Made by a program: the position numbers and the translations under genes
In this document: positions 54,095 to 62,803 of the stretch, in pieces
Layout: the number at the start of each line of letters is the position of its first letter
Numbering within the stretch: the stretch's first letter is position 1
Notes under the pieces: generated by a model
Told to the model about the DNA's origin: nothing
The model's database searches: none
What the model saw: the letters and a program-made list of their open reading frames with translations, nothing else
Source: Paenibacillus azoreducens
GTDB lineage: Bacteria; Bacillota; Bacilli; Paenibacillales; Paenibacillaceae
Length of the DNA stretch: 64,000 bases
Assembly: GCF_021654775.1 (NCBI RefSeq)
Contig: NZ_AP025343.1
Location: forward strand, 744,001-808,000
Direction: 5' to 3'

Positions 54095-54735
54095 AAAACA
54101 AGTGGTGATGCCAGGAGCCACTTACCATTAACGAATTCAATTCTTATCGTCAATTTATCGCCCGGATCGTCAAGAATTGTAGTATCTAACTCTATTTCTG
54201 CAACATTATCTTTTTGTCCCTTTAGCTTGGCGGTTTCAATTAAAAATTTTTCAGCCCATCCGTGTCCTCCATTATTTGTGTTTACATATAGACGCCCTTC
54301 AAAATCCTTATAAAGAGGAAGACCTATATCTTTCGTTTCCAAATAACGACTATAAAATAGATTGCTAGCGGTATCTTTTGTAAATACCTCCTCTACTTCT
54401 CTTTTTAAATCGGCTATTGCCTTAACGTCAGCGGCATCAATTGCCGGTTTCCCGCTCACTCCTGTTACGAGACAAAATTCATTTTCGCCTGGAATTGTTT
54501 TCTTCGTATCGAATTTGAAGAATCCTATTCCGTTAAATAATCCATAGATACTTACTGCCTTCGGTATAAGCTGGTTGAGAATATCCTTTGCTTGATTGTC
54601 AGTGAGATGAATAGATTGGCTTTCTTGCGTGTTCATTTTTGTGGCTTCTTTGGGGCTTCCTATGTTACTCCCACAACCAGCAAGTAAAGCCAAGATTGCC
54701 AAAAACAAAAAGAAGGTACTCTTCATCCTCTTCAT
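54091..54735 (-). CDS. Lipoprotein, possibly IseA-like
   Basis: 214 residues from ATG 54735 (GTG 54744 overlaps the AGAGGTGG site). Lipobox LALLAGC. The mature part has LTDNQAKDILNQLIPKAVSIY, RYLETKDIGLPLYKDFEGRLYVN and a beta-rich end (IRIEFVNGKWLLASPLV). This layout recalls IseA/YoeB-type inhibitors of cell-wall DL-endopeptidases, but only weakly. AT-rich. Confidence 0.65.
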   Translation of the reverse strand: MKRMKSTFFLFLAILALLAGCGSNIGSPKEATKMNTQESQSIHLTDNQAKDILNQLIPKAVSIYGLFNGIGFFKFDTKKTIPGENEFCLVTGVSGKPAIDAADVKAIADLKREVEEVFTKDTASNLFYSRYLETKDIGLPLYKDFEGRLYVNTNNGGHGWAEKFLIETAKLKGQKDNVAEIELDTTILDDPGDKLTIRIEFVNGKWLLASPLVL

Positions 54736-55033
54736 AAAATCCACCTCTTTAATTCAAAATATTTTTCAAAACATTATTTAATTTTGGGAAGAAGTGCAAG
54801 CTTTATATTGGCTTGGATTTCTTTTTGCCTTTTCCAATGAAGGCTAACGCGCCAGTTGCAAAGGACAAACCGCAATGATAATAGCATTGGCTATTATCAA
54901 TAAATCCCATTGATGACACGGTATCAATATATGGTTATTAAAGGCGAATAATGCAGAGAGCCCGGCCCTCATCGAAAGGGTCTTTTTGATTTACTCAAAC
55001 AATAAGGTTAGAAAAAGATGGCGATAGAGGCGC

Positions 55034-55063
55034 TTTACAAAAAGGGAACATACGTTCTATAAT
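55034..55063 (+). promoter_or_regulatory. SOS promoter: LexA box inside a sigma-A promoter
   Basis: TTTACA (55034), 18-bp spacer, TATAAT (55058). GAACATACGTTC (55046-55057) fills the right part of the spacer and touches the -10. It matches the Gram-positive LexA/DinR consensus CGAACRNRYGTTYG at all 12 core positions, differing only at the two outer bases. Next gene starts 143 bp downstream. Confidence 0.72.
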
Positions 55064-55205
55064 TAAGTGTGAAAATACATTAGATGGTATAATAACATGT
55101 TTTTTTACAAAATAAATAGGAACACAAGTTCTCCTTTTGGTTGTATTTTTGCGCATTCGAACCACTTTAATAACTATATATGCACTTTATTAAGGAGGGG
55201 TAAAT

Positions 55206-55883
55206 ATGGCTGCTGACTTAAAATTTAGAGGTCTAAATAAAGATGAATTAATTGCGGTTTCCACCTACTGGGAGAAGAATAAAAAAATTCTAAGGAACCC
55301 CGTGGTACGAGGTTTCTTTGAGAATCAGGGTAACATGGAACTTCTTGCAAGACAACTGACTTCTCCCACCCCGGAATCGAGTCAGATGTTCGAGGCGGCC
55401 TTCAGACGGTATTTCTTTAGAATTCGCTTCACTAAATACCTGAGCTCATTGATCAAGTTCTGCGATATTGATTACCACAGGAAACGAACACTTCAAGAGC
55501 AGAGGCATCCTCTTGTCCTTGACACACCGGTTGACGATGGAGAATCGACTTTAGGGGAGTTTATGTACAGCATTTCAACTGTTCTAGAGGAAGATACGTT
55601 TCTCTCAGATCCTGCAAAGTTCCAATACTCCTTTGACAACGAGGCACTTTTCCATGCCTTCAATCGCTTAACGGACAAGCAGAAATTGATCATCACTTTG
55701 GCCTACTCCACATGCGCGATGGATAAGGAAATAGCAGATTTGTTGCATATTTCCCAGCAGGCAATCACCAAGACAAGATTAACTGCTTTAAGAAAGATGA
55801 AAAAATACATAACCGACCGACAACTAGAGTACCAGCTAAACCGAAAGGAAGGGAGCGGGCTAACATGGAAGATTCACAGCTGA
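55206..55883 (+). CDS. SigO-like RNA polymerase sigma factor
   Basis: 225 residues, ATG behind AAGGAGG. C-terminal region 4: LFHAFNRLTDKQKLIITLAYS...KEIADLLHISQQAITKTRLTALRKMKKYI (residues ~147-207) is a sigma-70 region 4 helix-turn-helix. The N-terminal part lacks a clear region 2, as in B. subtilis SigO, which needs RsoA. The gene order sigma-YvrJ-RsoA-like supports the same two-protein design. Overlaps yvrJ by 19 bp. Confidence 0.8.
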   Translation: MAADLKFRGLNKDELIAVSTYWEKNKKILRNPVVRGFFENQGNMELLARQLTSPTPESSQMFEAAFRRYFFRIRFTKYLSSLIKFCDIDYHRKRTLQEQRHPLVLDTPVDDGESTLGEFMYSISTVLEEDTFLSDPAKFQYSFDNEALFHAFNRLTDKQKLIITLAYSTCAMDKEIADLLHISQQAITKTRLTALRKMKKYITDRQLEYQLNRKEGSGLTWKIHS

Positions 55884-56032
55884 TCACTCTAATCACGAAT
55901 TCAATCTCTAATTTTGGGTTTCCAATCGTAATTACTGTATATCTGCTTTACCGTTTCGAAAAACGAATCGACGCTTTAAATTCGTCAATTATTGAATTGC
56001 TGCAGGTTATAAAGGAGGAGGTGCGCAAATAG
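55865..56032 (+). CDS. YvrJ-family small membrane protein
   Basis: 55 residues, missing from ORF calling by length. ATG 55865 lies inside the end of the sigma gene with AAGGAAGGGAG upstream. Single membrane helix (FGFPIVITVYLLYRFEKRIDALN) after a short outside part, then a short amphipathic helix. The SNFGFPI...YLLYRFEKRIDAL pattern is YvrJ. The B. subtilis gene neighbours the sigO-rsoA locus and belongs to its regulon; the topology also resembles BhlA/UviB holin-like proteins. Confidence 0.82.
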   Translation: MEDSQLITLITNSISNFGFPIVITVYLLYRFEKRIDALNSSIIELLQVIKEEVRK

Positions 56033-56034
56033 AA

Positions 56035-56283
56035 ATGGATGCTACTGAATTGTTCGATCTTGTGAGCCAGGCAAAGAACGGAGATAAAGCTGCCATTGAA
56101 TCGATCATTCAACTATTTCAGCCGGCAATACAAAAGGCATGCAGAAGAACAAAACCCCAAGAACGCCGCGACCTTGAACAACATATGAGCGAGAAGATTA
56201 TTCGAGCTGTTTATTCTTACGATATTGATTCCATCCCTGACTACTCACGGTTTGTTAAGGTGCTTTCCGATTCGGATGGGTAG
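56035..56283 (+). CDS. RsoA-like co-sigma protein (HTH_16 type)
   Basis: 82 residues, ATG behind AAGGAGGAGGTG. LFDLVSQAKNGDKAAIESIIQLFQPAIQKACR is the conserved N-terminal sigma region 2-like block of RsoA and helix-turn-helix-16 proteins. In B. subtilis RsoA supplies the core-binding region missing from SigO. Last gene of the operon; 247 bp without a gene follow. Confidence 0.78.
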   Translation: MDATELFDLVSQAKNGDKAAIESIIQLFQPAIQKACRRTKPQERRDLEQHMSEKIIRAVYSYDIDSIPDYSRFVKVLSDSDG

Positions 56284-56530
56284 TGGTTTTTTAAAAAAAA
56301 TCTCTCCTTCATGCAAGAGAAGTAGCAGACGCGACATCCGCTTTTCCACAAGAACAAAGAAGGCATGTCCTCGAACATGTAGTTCATGGGGTGATTTCGG
56401 CAATCACCAGTGTAAGATGAGAATAAACAGGCGGGATGTCCAAGTCACGCAGCAATATCTTTCAAGGCCGCCTATCTTCTATGAGAGCACTCTTACGAAA
56501 TTAAAAATCGAATGGAGGATCCAAACGAAG

Positions 56531-57358
56531 ATGACGATCAATCCTGGGCAGTGGAAGCTTGGCACGTATTGGGACGATAAGGAGCCGCATTCCCTGGAAC
56601 AGATCCGGGAGGCCGGATATTCCTGTATTGAACTGAACCTGGACAACTATAAATCGCCTGCGGATACGGTGACACCGGAGAACTTTGCGCGTTATGACAG
56701 TGCGGTGCAGACAGCCAAGAGGCTGGGGCTTGAAGTCTGGTCGGTGCATTTGCCGTTCGGCAGCCAGTGGGATATTTCCGATCTCGATGACACGGTGCGC
56801 GAATCGGCTATCAAGGGTAATATCCAGATCATGGATTGGGTAAAAGGTTGGGGGGCAAGGGTTCTCGTCATTCATCCAAGCTTTGAGCCGATTCAGAATG
56901 AGGAACGGGCGGGACGCCTTGTGAAAGCAGCGGAAACCATTCGTCTGTTGAGCGGAGAGGCTGCGAAGCGGGGGCTGCATCTTGCCGTGGAAGATCTTCC
57001 GCGCACCTGTTTAGGAAACAACGCCGAAGAAATTGCCGCGCTGATCAAGGATGCTCCTGAAGCTGTTGTTTGCTGCGATTCGAACCATCTGCTGACTGAA
57101 ACGCCGGAATCCTTCATTCGAGCCATCGGGAGCCGTATTATGACGCTGCATATTTCTGATTATGACGGTGTGAACGAAAGGCACTGGATTCCGGGCCGCG
57201 GCATTGTGAAGTGGGTAGAAGTGGTTCGGGCGCTCGTCGAGATCGGCTATGCCGGGCCGTTTATGTACGAAGCCGACTACGAGAACCCTCAGGACGTTGT
57301 CGCAAGCTTCCGTGCCATTCTGAACGCATACCGTGAAGCCGGTCAAGGCGTGCAATGA
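56531..57358 (+). CDS. Sugar phosphate isomerase/epimerase (xylose-isomerase-like TIM barrel)
   Basis: 275 residues from ATG 56531, with GGAGGAT upstream; the open frame further up is non-coding. AP-endonuclease-2 fold: AGYSCIELNLDNY, VWSVHLPFG, VLVIHPSFEP, LAVEDLPRT (metal Glu), VCCDSNHLL (Asp and His), LHISDYDG (His), MYEADYE (Glu). These give the usual metal site of keto-sugar epimerases. Substrate unknown; stands alone. Confidence 0.88.
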   Translation: MTINPGQWKLGTYWDDKEPHSLEQIREAGYSCIELNLDNYKSPADTVTPENFARYDSAVQTAKRLGLEVWSVHLPFGSQWDISDLDDTVRESAIKGNIQIMDWVKGWGARVLVIHPSFEPIQNEERAGRLVKAAETIRLLSGEAAKRGLHLAVEDLPRTCLGNNAEEIAALIKDAPEAVVCCDSNHLLTETPESFIRAIGSRIMTLHISDYDGVNERHWIPGRGIVKWVEVVRALVEIGYAGPFMYEADYENPQDVVASFRAILNAYREAGQGVQ

Positions 57359-57460
57359 AGGGGAGATAGGGCTGAGAATGCAGGTTATAGCAGCCGAAAG
57401 CAATATATACCCGCATAAATCCCAGAGCGAGCAAAGCTGGAAAGATGCCAAATCAATCGA

Positions 57461-57498
57461 AACTGCCGTTATTGCCACCACCGAATAGCGGCAGTTTT
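57461..57498 (+). terminator. Terminator
   Basis: AACTGCCGTTA / TAGCGGCAGTT hairpin followed by TTGT. Confidence 0.75.
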
Positions 57499-57598
57499 GT
57501 GTATCTACACGCGCTTCATTCGCCGAAGACCTCTTTTTCTTGTAAAATGGTCATGAATGATAGAAAGATAACACAGCACATATGGAGACGGTGAGAAG

Positions 57599-58321
57599 AT
57601 GGGGAATATTCGCGTACTTGTAGCCGATGATGAAAAAGAAATACGCGACCTGGTCAAAAAATATTTGGAACGGGAATTGTATCAAGTGGATACGGCGGTT
57701 GATGGGGAGGAAGCCCTCCGTCTGTTCGAAAACCATAAATATGATTTAATCCTGCTGGATCTGATGATGCCGGGGATTGACGGCATTGAGGTCTGCAGAA
57801 GGCTGCGAAATTTGACAAACATCCCGATTCTGATGCTGACGGCCAAGGATCAGGAGATTGACAAGGTCTTGGGGCTTGGCATCGGAGCCGATGATTATAT
57901 GACAAAACCATTCAGCATCAACGAATTGGTGGCGAGAATCAAAGCCCATTTGCGGCGGTTTTTGGTGCTTGGAAGTGAAGCGGATAGTGCTGCAGACGCT
58001 GAGGAATCGCTTATCCGTTATAAAGGTTTAACGATTGATCTCAAAAAATATTCAGTGATCATCGAAGGCGAAGAAACTGCGCTGACAGCCAAGGAGTTTG
58101 AACTGTTGAAGTTTTTTGCCGCGCATCCGGAGCAAGTATTTACGAAGACGCAAATTTTTCGCCAGGTATGGGGCAGCGCCTATTTGGAGGATGACAATAC
58201 GGTGATGGTCCATATCCGCAAGCTTAGAAAAAAGATCGAAGCCGACCCATCCGATCCGAAATGGATTCAGACCGTGTGGGGAATCGGATACAAGTTTGCA
58301 GGTGAAAAAGATGAAGCATGA
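57599..58321 (+). CDS. OmpR-type response regulator (BacR-like)
   Basis: 240 residues. Receiver domain: acidic pair DDE near residue 10, phosphoacceptor Asp in LILLDLMMPG near 53, Lys in MTKPFS near 102. C-terminal winged helix from residue ~135 (LTAKEFELLKFFAAHPEQVFTKTQI; VMVHIRKLRKKIE; VWGIGYKF). Overlaps the kinase gene by 11 bp. It heads a module with kinase, ABC exporter and UPP phosphatase, as in bacitracin-responsive bacRS-bcrABC. Confidence 0.93.
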   Translation: MGNIRVLVADDEKEIRDLVKKYLERELYQVDTAVDGEEALRLFENHKYDLILLDLMMPGIDGIEVCRRLRNLTNIPILMLTAKDQEIDKVLGLGIGADDYMTKPFSINELVARIKAHLRRFLVLGSEADSAADAEESLIRYKGLTIDLKKYSVIIEGEETALTAKEFELLKFFAAHPEQVFTKTQIFRQVWGSAYLEDDNTVMVHIRKLRKKIEADPSDPKWIQTVWGIGYKFAGEKDEA

Positions 58322-59327
58322 TAAAACGATCCTCCTTCTCAGTCTGCAATTATTGCTGTTAGCAGGTCTTATTCTGATAGAAGCAACAAATCAGCCCCAA
58401 AGCTTCCTGCGCGGGGTTTTATTTATTGCGTTTGCGGCGATTACGGTCATGCTGCTGCTTATGCGCTTACGGTTCAAAGCGAAACTGGCGGGCATGATTG
58501 ATGCGCTGAAAAGAGCGGGCAGCGGAAATGTAAACACCCGTTTACTCGCCAATGACGAACCTGCCGTTAACGAGTTGATTTTCGCCATCAATGAGCTGAT
58601 TGAGCAGCTGGATAAAATCCGGGTGCAGACAATCAAATCCGAGGCGGCGAGAAAAAGCCTGCTGTCTAATATTTCCCATGATATCCGGACGCCCCTGACG
58701 TCGATTATCGGGTATGTGGACGCCTTAAACGATGATATTGCCGCATCCCGCGCAGAAAAGCTGGAGTATATCGGCATCATCTCGCGGAAGGCCACTGCCT
58801 TAAAACAATTGATCGATGAAATATTCGACTTGGCCAAGCTGGATGCCGATGAGGTTCCGCAGCGGTCGCAGCGGCTTGATTTGGCGGAAATGGCGCGGGA
58901 GTCGGTGATTGAGTTTTTGCCTGCATTGAAGCAAGCGAACATGAAGTTGACCGTATCCATTCCGGAGGAGAAATGCCTAGTGACTGCGGATCGGCTCAGC
59001 GTTCAGCGAGTCCTAAATAATCTGATGAAAAATGCGGTGCAACATGGTCAACAGGGAGAAGTATTAGGCGTTGAATTGACGGAACATGCGGGTTTCTACC
59101 AGCTGACGATATGGGATAAAGGGCAGGGGATTCCGGAAGGCGAATTAACGAAAGTGTTTGATCGAATGTACCGGACCGAGCGCTCGCGCAACCCCATGTA
59201 CGGAGGAAGCGGCCTGGGGCTGGCTATCGCCAAAGCGCTTGTCGAGAAAAACGGTGGGAAAATATGGGTGGAAAGCGAGCCGGGACAAAAAACTTCTTTC
59301 ACTTTCTCCATGCCGAAGAACAGTTAA
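58311..59327 (+). CDS. Sensor histidine kinase with tiny extracellular loop
   Basis: 338 residues from ATG 58311 behind AGGTGA. Two membrane helices in the first 50 residues separated by only about ten residues, so it likely senses in the membrane or through a partner transporter. Then a HAMP-like linker, H-box SNISHDIRTPLTS near residue 125, N-box NNLMKNAVQHG near 240, G boxes DKGQGIP and GGSGLGLAIAK. Pairs with the preceding regulator. Confidence 0.92.
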   Translation: MKHDKTILLLSLQLLLLAGLILIEATNQPQSFLRGVLFIAFAAITVMLLLMRLRFKAKLAGMIDALKRAGSGNVNTRLLANDEPAVNELIFAINELIEQLDKIRVQTIKSEAARKSLLSNISHDIRTPLTSIIGYVDALNDDIAASRAEKLEYIGIISRKATALKQLIDEIFDLAKLDADEVPQRSQRLDLAEMARESVIEFLPALKQANMKLTVSIPEEKCLVTADRLSVQRVLNNLMKNAVQHGQQGEVLGVELTEHAGFYQLTIWDKGQGIPEGELTKVFDRMYRTERSRNPMYGGSGLGLAIAKALVEKNGGKIWVESEPGQKTSFTFSMPKNS

Positions 59328-59429
59328 GAGATAATTAAGAACTGATTAAGAGGCATTTAAAAACGCCTGCTTATCATAGAGATAGAGGCCAACCCAAGAG
59401 AATCGGCGCCAAAGCAGGAGGTGCAGCAA

Positions 59430-60350
59430 ATGACCGCAATTATAAAAACGACACAATTAACGAAAAAATACGGCGGCCAGACCGCGGTAGACAACCTGAA
59501 CATGACCGTGAAGCAAGGGCAAATATACGGCTTTCTCGGCCAAAATGGCGCGGGTAAAACGACAACCATCCGCATGCTCCTCGGTTTGATTAAACCGACG
59601 CATGGGGATATCGAGATGTTCGGGGAACAGTTATACGCCAAACAGAAAGAGATATTAAGGAGAGTAGGCTCCATCGTCGAGTTTTCCGGCTTCTATGAAA
59701 ACCTGACGGCCCGGGAGAATCTGCTGATCAATGCCAGGCTTATGGGGGTTCACAAAAAAAATGCTATAGAAGAAGCGCTCGAAATTGTCGGGCTGCAGCA
59801 TGAACCTGATAAGCTGGTCGGCAAATTCTCTTTGGGCATGAAGCAGCGTTTGGGGATCGCCCGCGCCATTTTTCATCATCCGGAATTGCTCGTATTGGAT
59901 GAACCCACCAATGGTTTGGACCCGATCGGTATTAAAGAGATCCGGAATCTGATCAAATCGCTGGCCGAAGAACGGAAAATAACGATTCTGATCTCGAGCC
60001 ATATCTTATCGGAAGTCGAGCAATTAGCGGATCATATCGGAATTATTCATCATGGCAAGCTGCTGGAGGAAATTTCATTTGCGGAGGTTCGGCGGCGGAA
60101 CCGCAAATTTCTGGAATTCCAGGTTTCGAATGATAACAAGGCGGCCATGCTTCTCGAGCAGCATTTTGCCATTACGGACTACGAGGTGCATGACGGGGGG
60201 ATCATCCGCGTCTACTCGCATATGGGGAGCCAAGGGAAAATCAATAAGATGCTGGTGGATCATCAGATTGAAGTGACGAAAATCGCGCTGAGCGAAGACG
60301 GATTGGAAGATTATTTTATTCAATTGATTGGGGGCGGGAAGGTTGATTAA
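59430..60350 (+). CDS. bcrA: Bacitracin-type ABC exporter ATPase
   Basis: 306 residues from ATG 59430 behind AGGAGG, the same length as B. licheniformis BcrA. Walker A GQNGAGKTT near residue 40, signature SLGMKQRLGIARA near 135, Walker B LLVLDEPTNGLDP near 158, switch His SSHILSE. ATPase of a BcrAB/lantibiotic-immunity-like exporter. Overlaps the permease gene by 8 bp. Confidence 0.88.
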   Translation: MTAIIKTTQLTKKYGGQTAVDNLNMTVKQGQIYGFLGQNGAGKTTTIRMLLGLIKPTHGDIEMFGEQLYAKQKEILRRVGSIVEFSGFYENLTARENLLINARLMGVHKKNAIEEALEIVGLQHEPDKLVGKFSLGMKQRLGIARAIFHHPELLVLDEPTNGLDPIGIKEIRNLIKSLAEERKITILISSHILSEVEQLADHIGIIHHGKLLEEISFAEVRRRNRKFLEFQVSNDNKAAMLLEQHFAITDYEVHDGGIIRVYSHMGSQGKINKMLVDHQIEVTKIALSEDGLEDYFIQLIGGGKVD

Positions 60351-61077
60351 TTTACTGTACACCGAGTTGCTGAAACTGAAGCGGGCCAAAATGTTTATGG
60401 TCAGCCTCATTGGAGCGGCGGCAGCCCCATTTATGATCTTTATCGGGTATTTGGGTTACAAGGCCAAAAACCCCGACAAATCCGTCATGTTCAGCGAGGT
60501 GTGGTCACAGACCAATCTGTATACAATCCTGCTGATCGGAACGCTGCTGTACGGAGTCATTACGACTTATTTGTTTAACCGTGAATATACGGAAGACACA
60601 TTAAAAAATCTATTAACCATTCCTGTGCCCAAAAGCAGTCTTATTGTCAGCAAGCTGGTGCTCCTGTTTTTCTGGATCATGATATTGACCTTTACGTCGT
60701 GGAGCCTGATATTGATTCTTGGCCTTTTCGCGCAGTATGAGGGTTTGTCCGCGGGTGTCATTGTGCTGTCGCTGAAGAAGTTTTTCGTCGGGGGCAGTCT
60801 GCTGTTTCTTTTGTCGACTCCTACGATGTTTGTTGCATTCCTGTTCAAAAACTTCGTGCCCACCATTATTTTTACGGCCGTGATTACGATGGGAAATGTA
60901 GCGCTCGCGAATCATGATGATAAAGCGATATTTCCGTGGTCGGCTGCGCATGTGATTGCGGAGAACGGCTTTGTGCCTGCATATCCTCCGTTTTATTCCT
61001 ATGTGTCGATTATTGCTACCTCAATTATTGGACTACTGGCGACGATGGCCTACTTCAAAAAAACGGATATTCATTGA
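60343..61077 (+). CDS. bcrB: ABC-2 permease (BcrB-like)
   Basis: 244 residues from TTG 60343, overlapping the end of the ATPase gene; the first ATG is deep in the protein. INLLYTELLKLKRAKMFMVSLIG is the typical amphipathic start plus TM1 of BcrB/lantibiotic-immunity permeases. Six membrane helices in total. Works with the preceding ATPase. Confidence 0.82.
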   Translation: MINLLYTELLKLKRAKMFMVSLIGAAAAPFMIFIGYLGYKAKNPDKSVMFSEVWSQTNLYTILLIGTLLYGVITTYLFNREYTEDTLKNLLTIPVPKSSLIVSKLVLLFFWIMILTFTSWSLILILGLFAQYEGLSAGVIVLSLKKFFVGGSLLFLLSTPTMFVAFLFKNFVPTIIFTAVITMGNVALANHDDKAIFPWSAAHVIAENGFVPAYPPFYSYVSIIATSIIGLLATMAYFKKTDIH

Positions 61078-61132
61078 AGTAGAACGGGTTGGATCCTTCT
61101 CATTATAAGACAGAAATGCAGGTGGAATTAAA

Positions 61133-61729
61133 ATGATGTCTCAATGGAATATCGATATGTTTCGAGCAATTAATGATCTGGGTAAGCAGTTTCCTTTCCT
61201 GAATCCCGCTGCCGTCTTTGTGGCGGAATATATGCTGTATGTACTCGCGCTGGCGATGCTTGTATATTGGTTTACCCGCAGCAGCCGGAACCGGATGATG
61301 GTCATCCAGGCCGGACTTGCTTTTGTTTTGGCGGAAATCATCGGGAAATTGGCGGGGAAAATATATGAGCATCATCAGCCGTTTGCGGAACTGCCGCATG
61401 TTAACAAACTCATAGACCACGCCATAGATAATTCTTTTCCGAGCGATCATACGATTTTGTTTTTCTCCGTCTGCGTCTCTTTTTGGTTGGTCCGGAGAAT
61501 GGAGGGGTGGCTTTGGCTTGCGCTTGCTTGCTGCGTCGCTGTCTCCCGCATTTGGGTAGGGGTTCATTATCCGGTGGATATCGCAGCAGGAGCGCTGATT
61601 GGCATTATCTCGGCTTTGTTTATCTACTGGCTTGCACCTAAACTCGGGATGATCAAACGACTGCTGGCTTTATATGAAAAGGCGGAGCAGCGCGTTTTGC
61701 CGATCCGCCGCAAGTCCGGTAGTATGTAA
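61133..61729 (+). CDS. bcrC: Undecaprenyl-pyrophosphate phosphatase, PAP2 type
   Basis: 198 residues, five to six membrane helices. PAP2 motifs: GKIYEHHQPF (motif 1 with Gln where many PAP2 enzymes have Arg), NSFPSDHT near residue 100 and SRIWVGVHYPVD near 140. WNIDMFRAINDLGKQFPFLNP and the QPFAELPHVNKLI segment resemble B. licheniformis BcrC, where I recall Gln at the same place. It dephosphorylates the lipid carrier that bacitracin traps. Confidence 0.9.
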   Translation: MMSQWNIDMFRAINDLGKQFPFLNPAAVFVAEYMLYVLALAMLVYWFTRSSRNRMMVIQAGLAFVLAEIIGKLAGKIYEHHQPFAELPHVNKLIDHAIDNSFPSDHTILFFSVCVSFWLVRRMEGWLWLALACCVAVSRIWVGVHYPVDIAAGALIGIISALFIYWLAPKLGMIKRLLALYEKAEQRVLPIRRKSGSM

Positions 61730-61743
61730 AATCAAGTCAGCGC

Positions 61744-62631
61744 TCAGCATACCGTATCAGGCAGGCTTTTTTCGATATAACGAATCAATTGCCGGGTATC
61801 ATGGTGACAGCGCTGGTTTTTCTTTTTAATCAAATGAATTTCATTATATACTTGAAAATTATCGATGTGAATGATGCGCAGCTGCTTGCCGCGCAGTTCC
61901 CTCCGAATGGACATATAGGGAAGAAAAGCGGCTCCGTGCCCCTTAATCGCAGCCAGCTTCACGGCTTCAATCGAATCCAGATTGTAGAGAATATTCAGCT
62001 TGGGCTTGTCTTCCATAATCTCATTCAAGGCCCGCTGGACGCAGGACAGCTGTGCCGACCAGATCAAAGGAAAACGGGAGAGCTCGCTTAATTTAATCTT
62101 GTCGGGCCGCAGCGTATTGCTGCCGGATACAAGCATCACCCGGTCCAATAAAACTTTGCAGGAGCTCAGTTCGGGATGGGCCGACGGCCCCGATATAAAC
62201 CCGATATTGGCTTCTTCCATCAATATTTGTTCCTCGATCAGCGTCGAAGGACCTTCATTTAACGTGATCAAGTAATCAGGAAATTGCTTTTTCATTTCAT
62301 ACATGGTGCAGGGAAGCGCGTAATTGCAAACTTCCGGAATCGCGTAGATGGATAATTGATGCGATCCGTGCTTCAACTGCTGCTCCATTTCCATCATCAT
62401 TTCATCATACAGTTTGCAGATCTGAACCGCGTATTTATGGGCAATGAGCCCCGACTCCGTAAGCTGTGTCCCTTTGTTGCTCCGCTGAAGAAGCTCGGTA
62501 CCGAGCGAGTTTTCCCATGATTTGATTTGCTGACTCAGCGCCGATTGCGTAATATGCGCCGTATTCGCCGCTTTCGAAATGCTTTTGAGCGCCGCGATGT
62601 CCAGAAATAGTTTAAGCGTTTCCAAATTCAT
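61744..62631 (-). CDS. LysR-type transcriptional regulator
   Basis: 295 residues from ATG 62631 behind AGGAGGG; the longer open frame has no site. N-terminal helix-turn-helix: LETLKLFLDIAALKSISKAANTAHITQSALSQQIKSWENSLGTELLQRSNKGTQLTESG. C-terminal effector domain of the CysB/CbbR class. Divergent from the sulfur-uptake genes, so it probably controls them in response to sulfur supply. Confidence 0.9.
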   Translation of the reverse strand: MNLETLKLFLDIAALKSISKAANTAHITQSALSQQIKSWENSLGTELLQRSNKGTQLTESGLIAHKYAVQICKLYDEMMMEMEQQLKHGSHQLSIYAIPEVCNYALPCTMYEMKKQFPDYLITLNEGPSTLIEEQILMEEANIGFISGPSAHPELSSCKVLLDRVMLVSGSNTLRPDKIKLSELSRFPLIWSAQLSCVQRALNEIMEDKPKLNILYNLDSIEAVKLAAIKGHGAAFLPYMSIRRELRGKQLRIIHIDNFQVYNEIHLIKKKNQRCHHDTRQLIRYIEKSLPDTVC

Positions 62632-62754
62632 GCGTGACCCTCCTGTTTTCTTAACTGCCGGAATAGCTAATGCGATTAATGATCCTGTCATTTATGCCAT
62701 TAGCTAAACTTATACAGCATAAACAAAGCATATGACTACGCCTCCAAAAAGTAT

Positions 62755-62774
62755 GTTACTATTTTCACAAAGTT
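62755..62774 (+). promoter_or_regulatory. Shared upstream motif, copy 1
   Basis: GTTACTATTTTCACAAAGTT 30 bp before the YeeE gene. The same 20-mer with one change lies before tusA at 63511-63530. It could be a LysR site or promoter element. Confidence 0.5.
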
Positions 62775-62803
62775 AAATATCATATTGCTGGAGGTGCTGC
62801 AAG

